DNA of 64,000 nucleotides. Origin: JAITWN01 sp050486285. GTDB taxonomy: Bacteria; Pseudomonadota; Gammaproteobacteria; SZUA-140. Positions 25,002 through 33,578 of this stretch are shown one piece after another. Position 1 is the stretch's first letter. The number at the start of each line of letters is the position of its first letter. The translations under genes and the position numbers were made by a program. The stretch is taken from NCBI GenBank assembly GCA_050486285.1, contig JBJHCZ010000001.1:310001-374000 (forward strand), read 5' to 3'. Under the pieces are notes generated by a model. It saw only the letters and a list, made by a program, of their open reading frames with translations. It did no database searches and had not been told where the DNA came from.

Positions 25002-26269
25002 CAGCCCTGGGTGTTGTCCTCGCTGAGCTGGCGCGGCGCCTTCTCGATCTGTTCGGGCGGTTCGAGCGTCTTCGCCGGATGGATGCCCATCTCGGTGAAT
25101 TTGCGCGCGCCGGGCAGGACCTGGCGCTCGAATGAACCGACCGCCTTGTTGTAGTGATCGAGGCTGCTGCCGAGGCTCTGGCCGATCTTCGATAGGTGGG
25201 CGCTGAAGGTCGTCAGGCGCTTGTAGAGATCCTCGCCGAGGTCGCGGATCTGCTCGGCGTTCTCGGCGATCGCCTCCTGCTTCCAGCCGTAGGCGATCGC
25301 GCGCAACAGCGCCATCAGGCTGAGCGGCGTCGCGAGGATGACGCGGCGGCGCAGCGCGTCCTCGAGCAGCGTCGGGTCGATGTCGGCCGCGGCGCTGAGG
25401 AAGTGCTCGCCGGGGATGAACAGCACGACGAAGTCCGGGCTATTCTTGAATTGTTTCCAGTAGGCCTTGCCGGACAGCTCCTGCACGCGCTCGCGGACGT
25501 TGCGGCTGTGGCGCTCGAGATGGAGCTTGCGGGTCACGTCGTCGGAGGCCTCGATCGCGCTGAGATAGGCGTCGAGCGGCGTCTTGACGTCGATGACGAT
25601 CTCGCGGCCGCCGGGCATGCGCAGGATCATGTCGGGACGCACCGCGCCGTCGTCGGTGCGGGTGTGTTCCTGTTCGAAGAAGTCGCAGTACTCGACCATG
25701 CCGGCCAGCTCGACGAGCCGGCGCAGCGTGATCTCGCCCCACTGGCCGCGCACCTCGGGCCGGCGCAGCGCCTGCACCAGGTTGCGGGTCTCGCCCTGCA
25801 GTTCGATCTGCGTCTTCGCGAGCATTTCCAGCTGCTTGGTGATCGAGCCGAAGGCCTCCTTGCGCTCGTGCTCGATCTGGCGGATCTGGCTGTGGGTCTT
25901 CTCGAGCAGCTCGCGGATCGGCTTGACCATGTGCTCGACGGCCTGTTCCTTCTTGCCGAGCTCGTTGTGCGCCTGGATCTGGAACTGCTTGAGGTTCTCC
26001 TGCGCGAGGCGCAGGAACTCGGCATTGTTGTGCTTGAGCGCCTCGCCGGACAGCTTTGCGAAGGTGTCGCCGAGCTGGCGGCGGTCGTCCTCGAGGCGCT
26101 GCTGTTTCTCCTGCGCGGCCTTGCGTTCGAGTTCGAGCGTCGTCGCCAGGCCGGCATTCTCGAGTTGCAGCGCGGTGATGCGTTTGTGCGCGCGCAGCTG
26201 GACGATCAGCGCGCCGAACGCGAGTCCGATCAGCGCCGCAATGATCGCGGCCAGCGCCTCAGCCGCCAT
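25001..26269 (-). CDS. rmuC: DNA recombination protein RmuC
   Basis: This 422-residue protein has an N-terminal membrane anchor (EALAAIIAALIGLAFGALIVQL) and a long coiled coil (about 30-180, rich in Glu, Lys and Gln). The RmuC nuclease-like domain follows: LRRPEVRGQWGEITLRRLVELAGMVEYCDF, PDMILRMPGGREIVIDVKTPLDAYLSA and SPDFVVLFIPGEHFLSAA. The E..D..K arrangement (VIDVKTP) is that of the PD-(D/E)xK fold. RmuC limits certain inversions and other recombination in E. coli. The start MAAEALAAI at 26269 overlaps the end of gph by 11 bases. Confidence 0.93.
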   Translation of the reverse strand: MAAEALAAIIAALIGLAFGALIVQLRAHKRITALQLENAGLATTLELERKAAQEKQQRLEDDRRQLGDTFAKLSGEALKHNNAEFLRLAQENLKQFQIQAHNELGKKEQAVEHMVKPIRELLEKTHSQIRQIEHERKEAFGSITKQLEMLAKTQIELQGETRNLVQALRRPEVRGQWGEITLRRLVELAGMVEYCDFFEQEHTRTDDGAVRPDMILRMPGGREIVIDVKTPLDAYLSAIEASDDVTRKLHLERHSRNVRERVQELSGKAYWKQFKNSPDFVVLFIPGEHFLSAAADIDPTLLEDALRRRVILATPLSLMALLRAIAYGWKQEAIAENAEQIRDLGEDLYKRLTTFSAHLSKIGQSLGSSLDHYNKAVGSFERQVLPGARKFTEMGIHPAKTLEPPEQIEKAPRQLSEDNTQG

Positions 26270-26960
26270 GGCCCTGCGCCGCGCCGGGCGCCGACGGGGC
26301 GAGCCAGTCGAGGATCGCGCGTGGATGATCGATGAGACCGTCGGCATCCCAGACGGCCGGGTCGTCGCCCTCGTCGAGATAGCCGAACAGCGCGACCAGC
26401 GTGCGCATGCCGGCGCTGCGGCCGGCCTCGATGTCGCGGCGGGCGTCGCCGACATAGAGACAGGCCGACGGCGGCAGCGCGACGAGGCGGCTCGCATGCA
26501 GCAGCGGGTCGGGGTGCGGCTTGCTGCGCGCGGTGGTGTCGCCGCTGACGATGCAGGCGGCCCGCGCCGACAGGCCGAGCGCGTCGAGCAGCGGTTCGGA
26601 CAGCCAGCCCGGCTTGTTGGTGACGACGCCCCAGGGCAGCGCGCGCGCGGCAAGTTCGTCGAGCAGCGCGTCCATGCCGGCGAACAACCGGCTCTCGCGC
26701 GCGAGATTGGCCTCGTAGAGCGCAAGCAGGCGCGCGCGCAGGGCTTCGAAACGGTCGTCGTCGAGGTCGATACCGAAGCCTGCGCGCACCAGCGCGCGCG
26801 CGCCGTGGGAGACATGCGGGCGGATCGCCGCGAACGGCATCGCTTCGAGTCCCTGTTCGGCGCGCAGCGCGTTCAGGCACCAGGCGAGATCGGGGGCGGT
26901 GTCGACCAGCGTGCCGTCGAGGTCGAAGAGGACGCAGCGGACCGGGTCGGGGTCGCGCAT
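26259..26960 (-). CDS. gph: Phosphoglycolate phosphatase (HAD family)
   Basis: This 233-residue haloacid-dehalogenase hydrolase has motif I CVLFDLDGTLVDTAPDL (nucleophile Asp), a helical cap, motif II in WGVVTNKPG, and motif III/IV KPHPDPLLHASRLVALPPSACLYVGDARRDIEAGRSAGM. The position immediately after ubiG is the classic gammaproteobacterial ubiG-gph pairing, which supports Gph/MupP rather than another HAD enzyme. In Pseudomonas the homologue is MupP, an N-acetylmuramate-6-phosphate phosphatase; the sequence alone does not separate the two. Its start codon overlaps the ubiG stop. Confidence 0.88.
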   Translation of the reverse strand: MRDPDPVRCVLFDLDGTLVDTAPDLAWCLNALRAEQGLEAMPFAAIRPHVSHGARALVRAGFGIDLDDDRFEALRARLLALYEANLARESRLFAGMDALLDELAARALPWGVVTNKPGWLSEPLLDALGLSARAACIVSGDTTARSKPHPDPLLHASRLVALPPSACLYVGDARRDIEAGRSAGMRTLVALFGYLDEGDDPAVWDADGLIDHPRAILDWLAPSAPGAAQGHGG

Positions 26961-27715
26961 CAGGCCTCCGGCCGGACGGCGTGGACGAGATAGTTGACGC
27001 TGATGTCGCCGACCAGCGCGTACCGGCCGCTCAGCGGGTGGTAAGTCAGTCCGGTCAGTTCGCGCGTGTCGAGGCCGGCGGCGCGCAGCCAGCGTCCGAG
27101 CTCCGACGGGCGGATGAAGCGGGCATAGTCATGCGTCCCGGTCGGCAGCATGCGCAACAGGTATTCGGCGCCGATGATCGCGTGCAGGTATGACTTGGGA
27201 TTGCGGTTGATCGTCGACAGGAACACATGGCCGCCGGGTCTGACCAGCCGCGCGCAGGCGGCGACGATCGCGGCCGGGTCCGGCACATGCTCGAGCATCT
27301 CCATGCAGGTGACGATGTCCGCGCTCGCCGGCGCCTCGGCGGCCAGCGCCTCGGCGCTGATCGCGCGATAGCTGATATCGGGGTCGGACCCCGAAGGGCT
27401 CTGCCTCCCCTCGGCGCGCATGCGCCGGGTCTCGATCACATGCATGCGCGCGACCGCCAGCGAAGACTCGGCGAGGTCGATGCCGGTGACGCGCGCGCCG
27501 CGCAGCGCCATCGACTCGGCGAGGATGCCGCCGCCGCAGCCGACATCGATGACGGCCTTGCCCGCAAGGCCGGCGCGCTCGTCGACATAGTCGAGACGCA
27601 GCGGATTGATGTCATGCAGCGTCTTGAACTGGCCTTCGGGATCCCACCAGCGTGCCGCCGCGGCATCGAACTTGGCGACCTCGGAGAGATCGACGTTGGT
27701 GTGTGACTCGCTCAT
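26960..27715 (-). CDS. ubiG: Ubiquinone biosynthesis O-methyltransferase
   Basis: This 251-residue methyltransferase catalyses both O-methylations in ubiquinone synthesis. The N terminus NVDLSEVAKFDAAAARWWDPEGQFKTLHDINPLRLDYV is diagnostic. SAM motif I is VIDVGCGGGILAESMALRGARVTGIDLAE, and VTCMEMLEHVPDP and FLSTINRNPKSYL follow. Between motif I and VTCMEMLEHVPDP there are roughly 14 extra residues compared with E. coli UbiG, including SPSGSDPD, which is encoded by a 15-bp palindrome (27379-27393). The reading frame stays open, so the insertion appears tolerated. Confidence 0.95.
   Translation of the reverse strand: MSESHTNVDLSEVAKFDAAAARWWDPEGQFKTLHDINPLRLDYVDERAGLAGKAVIDVGCGGGILAESMALRGARVTGIDLAESSLAVARMHVIETRRMRAEGRQSPSGSDPDISYRAISAEALAAEAPASADIVTCMEMLEHVPDPAAIVAACARLVRPGGHVFLSTINRNPKSYLHAIIGAEYLLRMLPTGTHDYARFIRPSELGRWLRAAGLDTRELTGLTYHPLSGRYALVGDISVNYLVHAVRPEA
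27379..27393. repeat. Short palindrome inside ubiG
   Basis: CGGGGTC-G-GACCCCG is a perfect 15-bp palindrome in the ubiG coding sequence, at a position where the protein carries extra residues relative to E. coli. It shares GGGGTC with the dispersed palindromes but lacks CAGAG, so relation to that family is uncertain. Confidence 0.5.
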
Positions 27716-27726
27716 CGTTGGGGTCT

Positions 27727-29043
27727 TCAGTGCTTCATGTCTTCATCGGTCGCGGCGATGCGGTCGCGCCAGGCGTCGGACCAGCCGCGCAGCTGCGTCT
27801 CGTCGAGCGTCGTCAGCCGGCGCTCGCGCAGCAACTGGCGACCGGCGACCCACACGTCGGTGACCTGGTGGCGGCCGCTCGCATAGACGATCTGCGACAG
27901 CGGGTGGTAGACCGGCCGCGCCTCGAGCGCGCCGAGATCGATCGCGACGATGTCGGCCGACTTGCCGGCCTCGAGCGAACCGATCGCCTCATCGAGGCCG
28001 AGCGCGCGGGCGCCGTTCAGCGTCGCCATGCGCAGCGCGTCGGCCGCCGGCAGCGCGCTGGCGTTGCCGCTGACCGCCTTCGCGAGCAGCGCGGCGGTGC
28101 GCATCTCGCCGAGCATGTCGAGGTCGTTGTTGCTGGCGGCGCCGTCGGTGCCGAGCGCGACGTTGACGCCCGCGTCCCACAGCTTCTGCACCGGGCAAAA
28201 GCCGCTCGCGAGCTTCAGGTTCGATTCGGGGCAGTGGATCACGTGGACGCCGGCCGCGGCGCAGCGCGCGATCTCGTCGCCGGTCAGTTGCGTCATGTGC
28301 ACGGCGAGCAGGCGCGGCGACAGCAGACCCATGGCCTCGAGGCGATCGAGCGGGCGGGACTCGGCGACCTCGCCGGCGGTCTCGTGGACGTGCATGTGGA
28401 TCGGGATGTCGAGTTCCTCGGCGAGCGTGCGGATCTTCTGCAGCGGCGCATCGGAGACCGTGTAGGGCGCGTGCGGCGCGAATGCGGTATGGATCAGCGG
28501 GTCGTCGCGATAGCGGTCGTGCAACGCGAGGCCCTTCGCGAGGTACTCATCGGGATTGGCCGCCCACGCGGTCGGGAAGTCGATCATGATCAGGCCGAGC
28601 GTCGCGCGCAGGCCGGCGCGGCTGACCGCGCGCGCGGACTCGTCGGCGAAGAAGTACATGTCGCTGAAGCAGGTCGTGCCGCCGCGCAACATCTCGGCGC
28701 AGGCGAGCAGCGTGCCCTGGTAGACGAATTCCTCGCCGACCCACGTCGATTCGGCCGGCCAGATATGGTGCTGCAGCCACTCCATCAGCGGCAGGTCGTC
28801 GGCGAGCCCGCGGAACAGGCTCATCGACGCATGGGTATGGGCGTTGACGAGGCCGGGGATCAGCGCATGGTCGTCGAGGCGGACGAGCTGCGCCGCCTGG
28901 TACGAGCGGTCGGCCTCCGCCGACGGCAGGATCGCGTGGATGCGCCCGTCGCGGATCGCGACCGCGTGACGCTCGAGCACGACGCCATGGGGCTCGACCG
29001 GGACCACCCAGCCGGCATGGATCAGGGTATCGACCTGTTGCAT
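27727..29043 (-). CDS. mtaD: 5-methylthioadenosine/S-adenosylhomocysteine deaminase
   Basis: This 438-residue amidohydrolase (TrzA/MtaD group) deaminates methylthioadenosine to methylthioinosine. Metal ligands are visible in LIPGLVNAHTHASMSLFRGLADDLPLMEWLQ, HMHVHETAGEV, and HCPESNLKLASGFCPVQKLWDAGVNVALGTDGAASNNDLDM, and the C-terminal EAGKSADIVAIDL is typical. In Pseudomonas aeruginosa MtaD feeds the methylthioinosine route of methionine salvage. The nearby mtnA (29811) acts later in that route, supporting the call. ATG 29043 is used. It is 12 bases upstream of ubiG and probably leads the minus-strand run to hpnE. Confidence 0.9.
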   Translation of the reverse strand: MQQVDTLIHAGWVVPVEPHGVVLERHAVAIRDGRIHAILPSAEADRSYQAAQLVRLDDHALIPGLVNAHTHASMSLFRGLADDLPLMEWLQHHIWPAESTWVGEEFVYQGTLLACAEMLRGGTTCFSDMYFFADESARAVSRAGLRATLGLIMIDFPTAWAANPDEYLAKGLALHDRYRDDPLIHTAFAPHAPYTVSDAPLQKIRTLAEELDIPIHMHVHETAGEVAESRPLDRLEAMGLLSPRLLAVHMTQLTGDEIARCAAAGVHVIHCPESNLKLASGFCPVQKLWDAGVNVALGTDGAASNNDLDMLGEMRTAALLAKAVSGNASALPAADALRMATLNGARALGLDEAIGSLEAGKSADIVAIDLGALEARPVYHPLSQIVYASGRHQVTDVWVAGRQLLRERRLTTLDETQLRGWSDAWRDRIAATDEDMKH

Positions 29044-29092
29044 CCGGCCAGTATACAAGGAACCGGAATCCGGGGTCATTCGGGGACAGAAT

Positions 29093-29626
29093 CTATCTGC
29101 CGCCCTGCATGCGCACGATATAGATCTCGGCGCGGCGGTTGCGCGCGCGGCCTTCGCGGGTCCATTCCTCGTCGGCGGGCTTGCTCTTGCCGTAGCCGAT
29201 GACATGCAGCAGCCGGGTCGGAATACCGCGCTCGAGGAGGTAATCGCGCACCGCGGCCGCGCGGCGGTCGGACAGGGAATCGTTGTAGGCCTCGCTGGCG
29301 ACGATGTCGGCATAGCCCTTGACGATGACGCGGGTCACGCCCGGCAGATGCCGGATCAGCAGCGCGGCGTCGTCGAGGATCCCGCGCGCGTGTTCGCTGA
29401 GCGTGTCCTCGTCATGCGCGAAATGCACCGGATGGATCGGTATGAACTCGAAGTGCTCGCCGGGGCGGGCAGGGCGCAGCAGCTCGATGCCGGGCTCCGC
29501 CTGCGTCGTGAAATTGATCTCGTGCAGAAAACCCGCGTCGGCGTCGCGGCCATCGGCCAGCGCCGGGGCAATGCCCGCGAGCAGCCAGGCCGCAAGGACC
29601 AGCAGTGCCTTGATTGGGGTATTCAT
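29093..29626 (-). CDS. OmpA-family peptidoglycan-binding protein
   Basis: This 177-residue exported protein has a signal peptide (IKALLVLAAWLLAGIAPALA) and a C-terminal OmpA domain. HFAHDEDTLSEHARGILDDAALLIRHLPGVTRVIVKGYADIVASEAYNDSLSDRRAAAVRDYLLERGIPTRLLHVIGYGKSKP gives the NxxLSxxRA-like helix that binds diaminopimelate. No beta-barrel or lipobox is present, so it is probably periplasmic. The domain is clear; the cellular role is not. It lies upstream of mtaD on the same strand, with a type B palindrome between its 5' side and the divergent mtnA. Confidence 0.88.
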   Translation of the reverse strand: MNTPIKALLVLAAWLLAGIAPALADGRDADAGFLHEINFTTQAEPGIELLRPARPGEHFEFIPIHPVHFAHDEDTLSEHARGILDDAALLIRHLPGVTRVIVKGYADIVASEAYNDSLSDRRAAAVRDYLLERGIPTRLLHVIGYGKSKPADEEWTREGRARNRRAEIYIVRMQGGR

Positions 29627-29699
29627 ATCGGTACCTATCGGCCGCCGCGCCCGGGACCCAAAGGGCGGGCTTCTCATTTCCGGACGTCGAAGGCGTAAA

Positions 29700-29771
29700 G
29701 GGGTCAGATTCGTTTGATCCCTGCCAGCCTGCCGGCGCCCGGCATTTGCCGGATCAAACGAGTCTGACCCC
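29700..29771. repeat. Type B GGGGTCAGAG-like palindrome between ompA-like gene and mtnA
   Basis: GGGGTCAGATTCGTTTGATC pairs with GATCAAACGAGTCTGACCCC with one mismatch, around about 32 unrelated bases, in a divergent gap. A degraded half copy CTGACCCC follows at 29778-29785. It is the only copy of the family located upstream of both neighbours. Confidence 0.88.
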
Positions 29772-29810
29772 TATGACCCTGACCCCGTGCATCTCTGCTA
29801 AACTGACCCG

Positions 29811-30860
29811 ATGATCCGCCCCGCCCACGACTCCGTCCGCCCGATCGACTGGCGCGACGATACCCTCTGGCTGATCGACCAGCGCCGGCTCCCCGCGGAG
29901 CGGGTCGAGATCGCCTGCCGGGACGTCGCCGCCGCCGCCGAGGCGATCCGCAACATGACCGTGCGCGGCGCCCCGGCGATCGGCATCACCGCCGCCTACG
30001 GCGTCGTGCTCGCGGCCCGCGACCGCCACGCGCGGGCGCCCGCAAGCTGGCGGGACGACATCGAGGCCGACCTCGCCTTGCTCGCCGGCACCCGGCCGAC
30101 CGCGGTCAACCTGTTCTGGGCGATCGAACGCATGCGCGGCGCGATCGCCCGCGCCGGCAATGATCCGCTCGCGGACCTGCTGACCGAGGCCCGCCGCATC
30201 CACGACGAGGACATCGCCGCGAACCGCCGCATGGGCGAACTCGGCGCCGCGCTGATCGAACAACCCTGCGCGGTGCTGACCCATTGCAACGCCGGCTCGC
30301 TCGCGACCGGCGGCTACGGCACTGCGCTCGGCGTCATCCGTTCGGGCTGGAACGCCGGGCGCATCGACGGCGTCTTCGCCGACGAGACCCGGCCCTGGCT
30401 GCAGGGCGCGCGCCTGACCGCCTGGGAGCTGATCGAGGACGGCATCCCGGTGACGCTGGTCGCCGAGGGCGCCGCGGCCTGGCTGATGAAGCAGGGCAAG
30501 GTCGGCTGGCTGATCGTCGGCTCCGATCGCATCGCCGCCAACGGCGACGTCGCCAACAAGATCGGCACCTATGCCGCGGCGCTGGCAGCCCGCGCCCATG
30601 GCGTCCGCGTCATGGTCGTCGCGCCGACCTCGACGATCGACATGGCGACGCCGAACGGCGACGCGATCCCGATCGAGACCCGCGCCACCGATGAATTGCT
30701 GGCGCTCGGCGGCCGCCGCGTCGCCGCCCCCGAGGCCGGCGCCTGGAACCCGGTGTTCGACGTCACGCCCGCCGCGCTGGTCGACGCGATCGTCACCGAG
30801 CGCGGCGTCGTGCTTGCCCCGGACGCCGCAAAGATGGCCCGTCTGATGGGGTCGGCGTAG
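29811..30860 (+). CDS. mtnA: Methylthioribose-1-phosphate isomerase
   Basis: This 349-residue enzyme of methionine salvage converts 5-methylthioribose-1-phosphate to the ribulose form. Family motifs: RNMTVRGAPAIGITAAYGVVLAAR, RPTAVNLFWAIERM, LTHCNAGSLATGGYGTALGV with the catalytic cysteine, TRPWLQGARLTAWEL, and VGSDRIAANGDVANKIGTY with the catalytic aspartate. It is upstream of gyrA in the same orientation, as in Pseudomonas. Links functionally to mtaD. Confidence 0.96.
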   Translation: MIRPAHDSVRPIDWRDDTLWLIDQRRLPAERVEIACRDVAAAAEAIRNMTVRGAPAIGITAAYGVVLAARDRHARAPASWRDDIEADLALLAGTRPTAVNLFWAIERMRGAIARAGNDPLADLLTEARRIHDEDIAANRRMGELGAALIEQPCAVLTHCNAGSLATGGYGTALGVIRSGWNAGRIDGVFADETRPWLQGARLTAWELIEDGIPVTLVAEGAAAWLMKQGKVGWLIVGSDRIAANGDVANKIGTYAAALAARAHGVRVMVVAPTSTIDMATPNGDAIPIETRATDELLALGGRRVAAPEAGAWNPVFDVTPAALVDAIVTERGVVLAPDAAKMARLMGSA

Positions 30861-30902
30861 GCCGGGAAAAATCGTCGCGCTTTCCGCCAAGTACCCCGAT
30901 TG

Positions 30903-30911
30903 TGGTAGAAT
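30903..30911 (+). promoter_or_regulatory. Extended -10 element of gyrA
   Basis: TGG-TAGAAT in the only AT-leaning stretch between mtnA and gyrA, about 95 bases before the gyrA start. The -35 region (TTTCCG, 19 bases upstream) is weak, as is common with an extended -10. Confidence 0.45.
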
Positions 30912-31006
30912 TTCCCATTCCGCGCTGCCCCACGGAATAACAACAAACGACTGACTCCCGGGAGTCCCGTGACCTTCCCCGCAAGCAGGGAATGCGATAC
31001 CCGTTT

Positions 31007-33574
31007 ATGACCGAATCCGCCAAAGAGATCATCCCGACCAATATCGAAGACGAGATGCGGCAGTCCTACATGGACTACGCGATGAGCGTCATCGTCGGTC
31101 GCGCGCTGCCGGATGTGCGCGACGGCCTGAAGCCGGTGCACCGCCGCGTGCTGTACGCGATGCACGGCCTCAGCAACGACTGGAACAAGCCCTACAAGAA
31201 GTCCGCGCGCGTGGTCGGCGACGTGATCGGTAAATACCACCCGCACGGCGACACCGCGGTCTACGACGCGATCGTGCGCATGGCGCAGCCATTCTCGCTG
31301 CGTTACATGCTGGTGGACGGGCAGGGCAACTTCGGCTCGGTCGACGGCGACTCGCCGGCGGCGATGCGCTACACCGAGGTGCGCATGTCGCGCATCGCCC
31401 ATGAGATGCTCGCCGATCTCGACAAGGAGACCGTCGATTTCCTGCTCAACTACGACGAGTCGGAGAAGGAACCGGTCGTCCTGCCGGCGCGCATCCCGAA
31501 CCTGCTCGTCAACGGCTCGGCCGGCATCGCGGTCGGACTCGCGACCAACATCCCGCCGCACAACCTGACCGAAGTCATCAACGCCTGCATCGCGCTGATC
31601 GACCGCCCCGACACCGATATCGCCGGGCTGATGGAATATATCCCCGGCCCCGACTTCCCGACCGCCGGCATCATCAACGGCACCCGCGGCATCCACGAGG
31701 CCTACCGGACCGGTCGCGGGCGCATCCATATCCGCGCGCGCACCGCCTTCGAGACCGACGATAACGGCCGCCAGCGCATCATCGTCACCGAGCTGCCCTA
31801 CCAGGTGAACAAGGCGATGCTGCTCGAGAAGATCGCGTTCCTGGTCAAGGAAAAGCGTCTCGAAGGCATCTCCGAGCTGCGCGACGAGTCCGACAAGGAC
31901 GGCCTGCGCGTCGTCATAGATCTGCGTCGCGGCGAGGTCGCCGAGGTCGTGCTGAATAACCTGTATCAGCACACCCAGATGCAGAACGTGTTCGGTATCA
32001 ACCTGGTCGCGCTGCTGGAAGGCCAGCCGAAGCTGCTGAACCTGAAGCAGGCGCTCGAGGCCTTTATCCAGCACCGCCGCGAGGTCGTGACCCGGCGCAC
32101 GATCTTCGACCTGCGCAAGGCCCGCGAGCGCGCCCACGTCCTCGAAGGCCTGACCATTGCGCTCGCGAACATCGACGAGATCATCGCGCTGATCAAGGCC
32201 GCGGCCGGTCCGAGCGAGGCGCGCATCGCGCTGATGTCGCGGCCGTGGACGCCGGGTCCGGTCACCGCGATGCTGAGCGCCGCCGGCGCAGAGATCTCGC
32301 GCCCCGAGGGGCTCGATGCGGAGTTCGGCCTCGTCGCGGACGGCTACCGCCTGTCCGAGGCCCAGGCGCAGGCGATCCTGGAGCTGCGCCTGCATCGCCT
32401 GACCGGTCTGGAACAGGACAAGATACACAAGGAATACAGCGAGATAATCGCTAAAATTAAGGAGCTGGTCGAAATCCTGTCGAGCCCGGACCGGCTCATG
32501 CAGGTGATCCGCGACGAGCTCAATGCGATTCGCGAGCAGTTCGGCGACGCCCGTCGCACCGAGATCCGGCAGCTCGAGGCCGACCTGAATCTCGAAGACC
32601 TGATCGCCGAGGAAGACGTCGTCGTGACGATCTCGCACGGCGGCTACGTCAAGGCCCAGCCGCTGGAGCTGTACCAGGCCCAGCGCCGCGGCGGCCGCGG
32701 CAAGTCGGCGACCTCGATGAAGGAAGAGGATTTCATCGACAAGCTGTTCGTCGCCAACACCCACGACACGATCCTGTGCTTCTCGAGTCGCGGCAAGGTC
32801 TACTGGAAGAAGGTCTACGAGCTGCCGCAGGCGAGCCGCAGCGCGCGCGGCCGGCCGTTCGTGAACCTGCTGCCGCTGGAAGAGGACGAGCGCATCACCA
32901 CGGTGCTGCCGGTGCGCGAATACGAGGACGGCAAGTTCGTGTTCATGGCGACCCGCAGCGGCACCGTCAAGAAGACCCCGCTGGCGGACTTCTCGCGTCC
33001 GCGCGCGAGCGGCATCATCGCGCTCGGCCTGAGCGATGACGATCGCCTGATCGGCGTCGGCATCACCGACGGCGCGCGCGACGTGATCCTGGTCGCGAGC
33101 AGCGGCAAGGCCGTCCGCTTCCATGAGACGACGGTCAGGTCGATGGGACGCACGGCCTTCGGCGTGCGCGGCATCAGGCTCGGCGATGATCAGCAGGTCA
33201 TCGCGCTGTTGATCGCCGACGACGCCGGCTACGTGCTCACCGCGACCGAGAACGGCTACGGCAAGCGTACCCGCGTCGACGAATATCCGCTGCACGGCCG
33301 CGGCGGACAGGGCGTGATCTCGATCCAGACTACCGAGCGCAACGGCACGGTCATCGGCGCCGAGCTGGTCAACGACGGCGACGAGATCATGCTGATCACC
33401 AAAGGCGGCACACTGGTGCGCACCCGGGTCGACGAGGTGCCGGTGCAGGGGCGCAATACCCAGGGCGTGCGCCTGATCCGTCTCGACGACGACGAGCACC
33501 TGGTCGGCATCGACCGCTTCGAGAGCCTCGAAGGCGACGACAGTGACAGTGACAACGGCGAAGGGGAGCAGTAA
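31007..33574 (+). CDS. gyrA: DNA gyrase subunit A
   Basis: This 855-residue topoisomerase subunit has the N-terminal breakage-reunion domain NIEDEMRQSYMDYAMSVIVGRALPDVRDGLKPVHRRVLYAM. The quinolone-resistance region reads VVGDVIGKYHPHGDTAVYDAIVRMAQPFSLRYMLVDGQGNFGSVDGD, with an alanine and a valine flanking the usual residues and the catalytic tyrosine in AAMRYTEVRMS. The C-terminal beta-pinwheel repeats include the GyrA box-like QRRGGRGK, and the protein ends in an acidic tail (EGDDSDSDNGEGEQ). ATG 31007 (MTESAKEIIPTN) is preferred over ATG 30992. serC starts five bases after its stop. Confidence 0.98.
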   Translation: MTESAKEIIPTNIEDEMRQSYMDYAMSVIVGRALPDVRDGLKPVHRRVLYAMHGLSNDWNKPYKKSARVVGDVIGKYHPHGDTAVYDAIVRMAQPFSLRYMLVDGQGNFGSVDGDSPAAMRYTEVRMSRIAHEMLADLDKETVDFLLNYDESEKEPVVLPARIPNLLVNGSAGIAVGLATNIPPHNLTEVINACIALIDRPDTDIAGLMEYIPGPDFPTAGIINGTRGIHEAYRTGRGRIHIRARTAFETDDNGRQRIIVTELPYQVNKAMLLEKIAFLVKEKRLEGISELRDESDKDGLRVVIDLRRGEVAEVVLNNLYQHTQMQNVFGINLVALLEGQPKLLNLKQALEAFIQHRREVVTRRTIFDLRKARERAHVLEGLTIALANIDEIIALIKAAAGPSEARIALMSRPWTPGPVTAMLSAAGAEISRPEGLDAEFGLVADGYRLSEAQAQAILELRLHRLTGLEQDKIHKEYSEIIAKIKELVEILSSPDRLMQVIRDELNAIREQFGDARRTEIRQLEADLNLEDLIAEEDVVVTISHGGYVKAQPLELYQAQRRGGRGKSATSMKEEDFIDKLFVANTHDTILCFSSRGKVYWKKVYELPQASRSARGRPFVNLLPLEEDERITTVLPVREYEDGKFVFMATRSGTVKKTPLADFSRPRASGIIALGLSDDDRLIGVGITDGARDVILVASSGKAVRFHETTVRSMGRTAFGVRGIRLGDDQQVIALLIADDAGYVLTATENGYGKRTRVDEYPLHGRGGQGVISIQTTERNGTVIGAELVNDGDEIMLITKGGTLVRTRVDEVPVQGRNTQGVRLIRLDDDEHLVGIDRFESLEGDDSDSDNGEGEQ

Positions 33575-33578
33575 CGGA

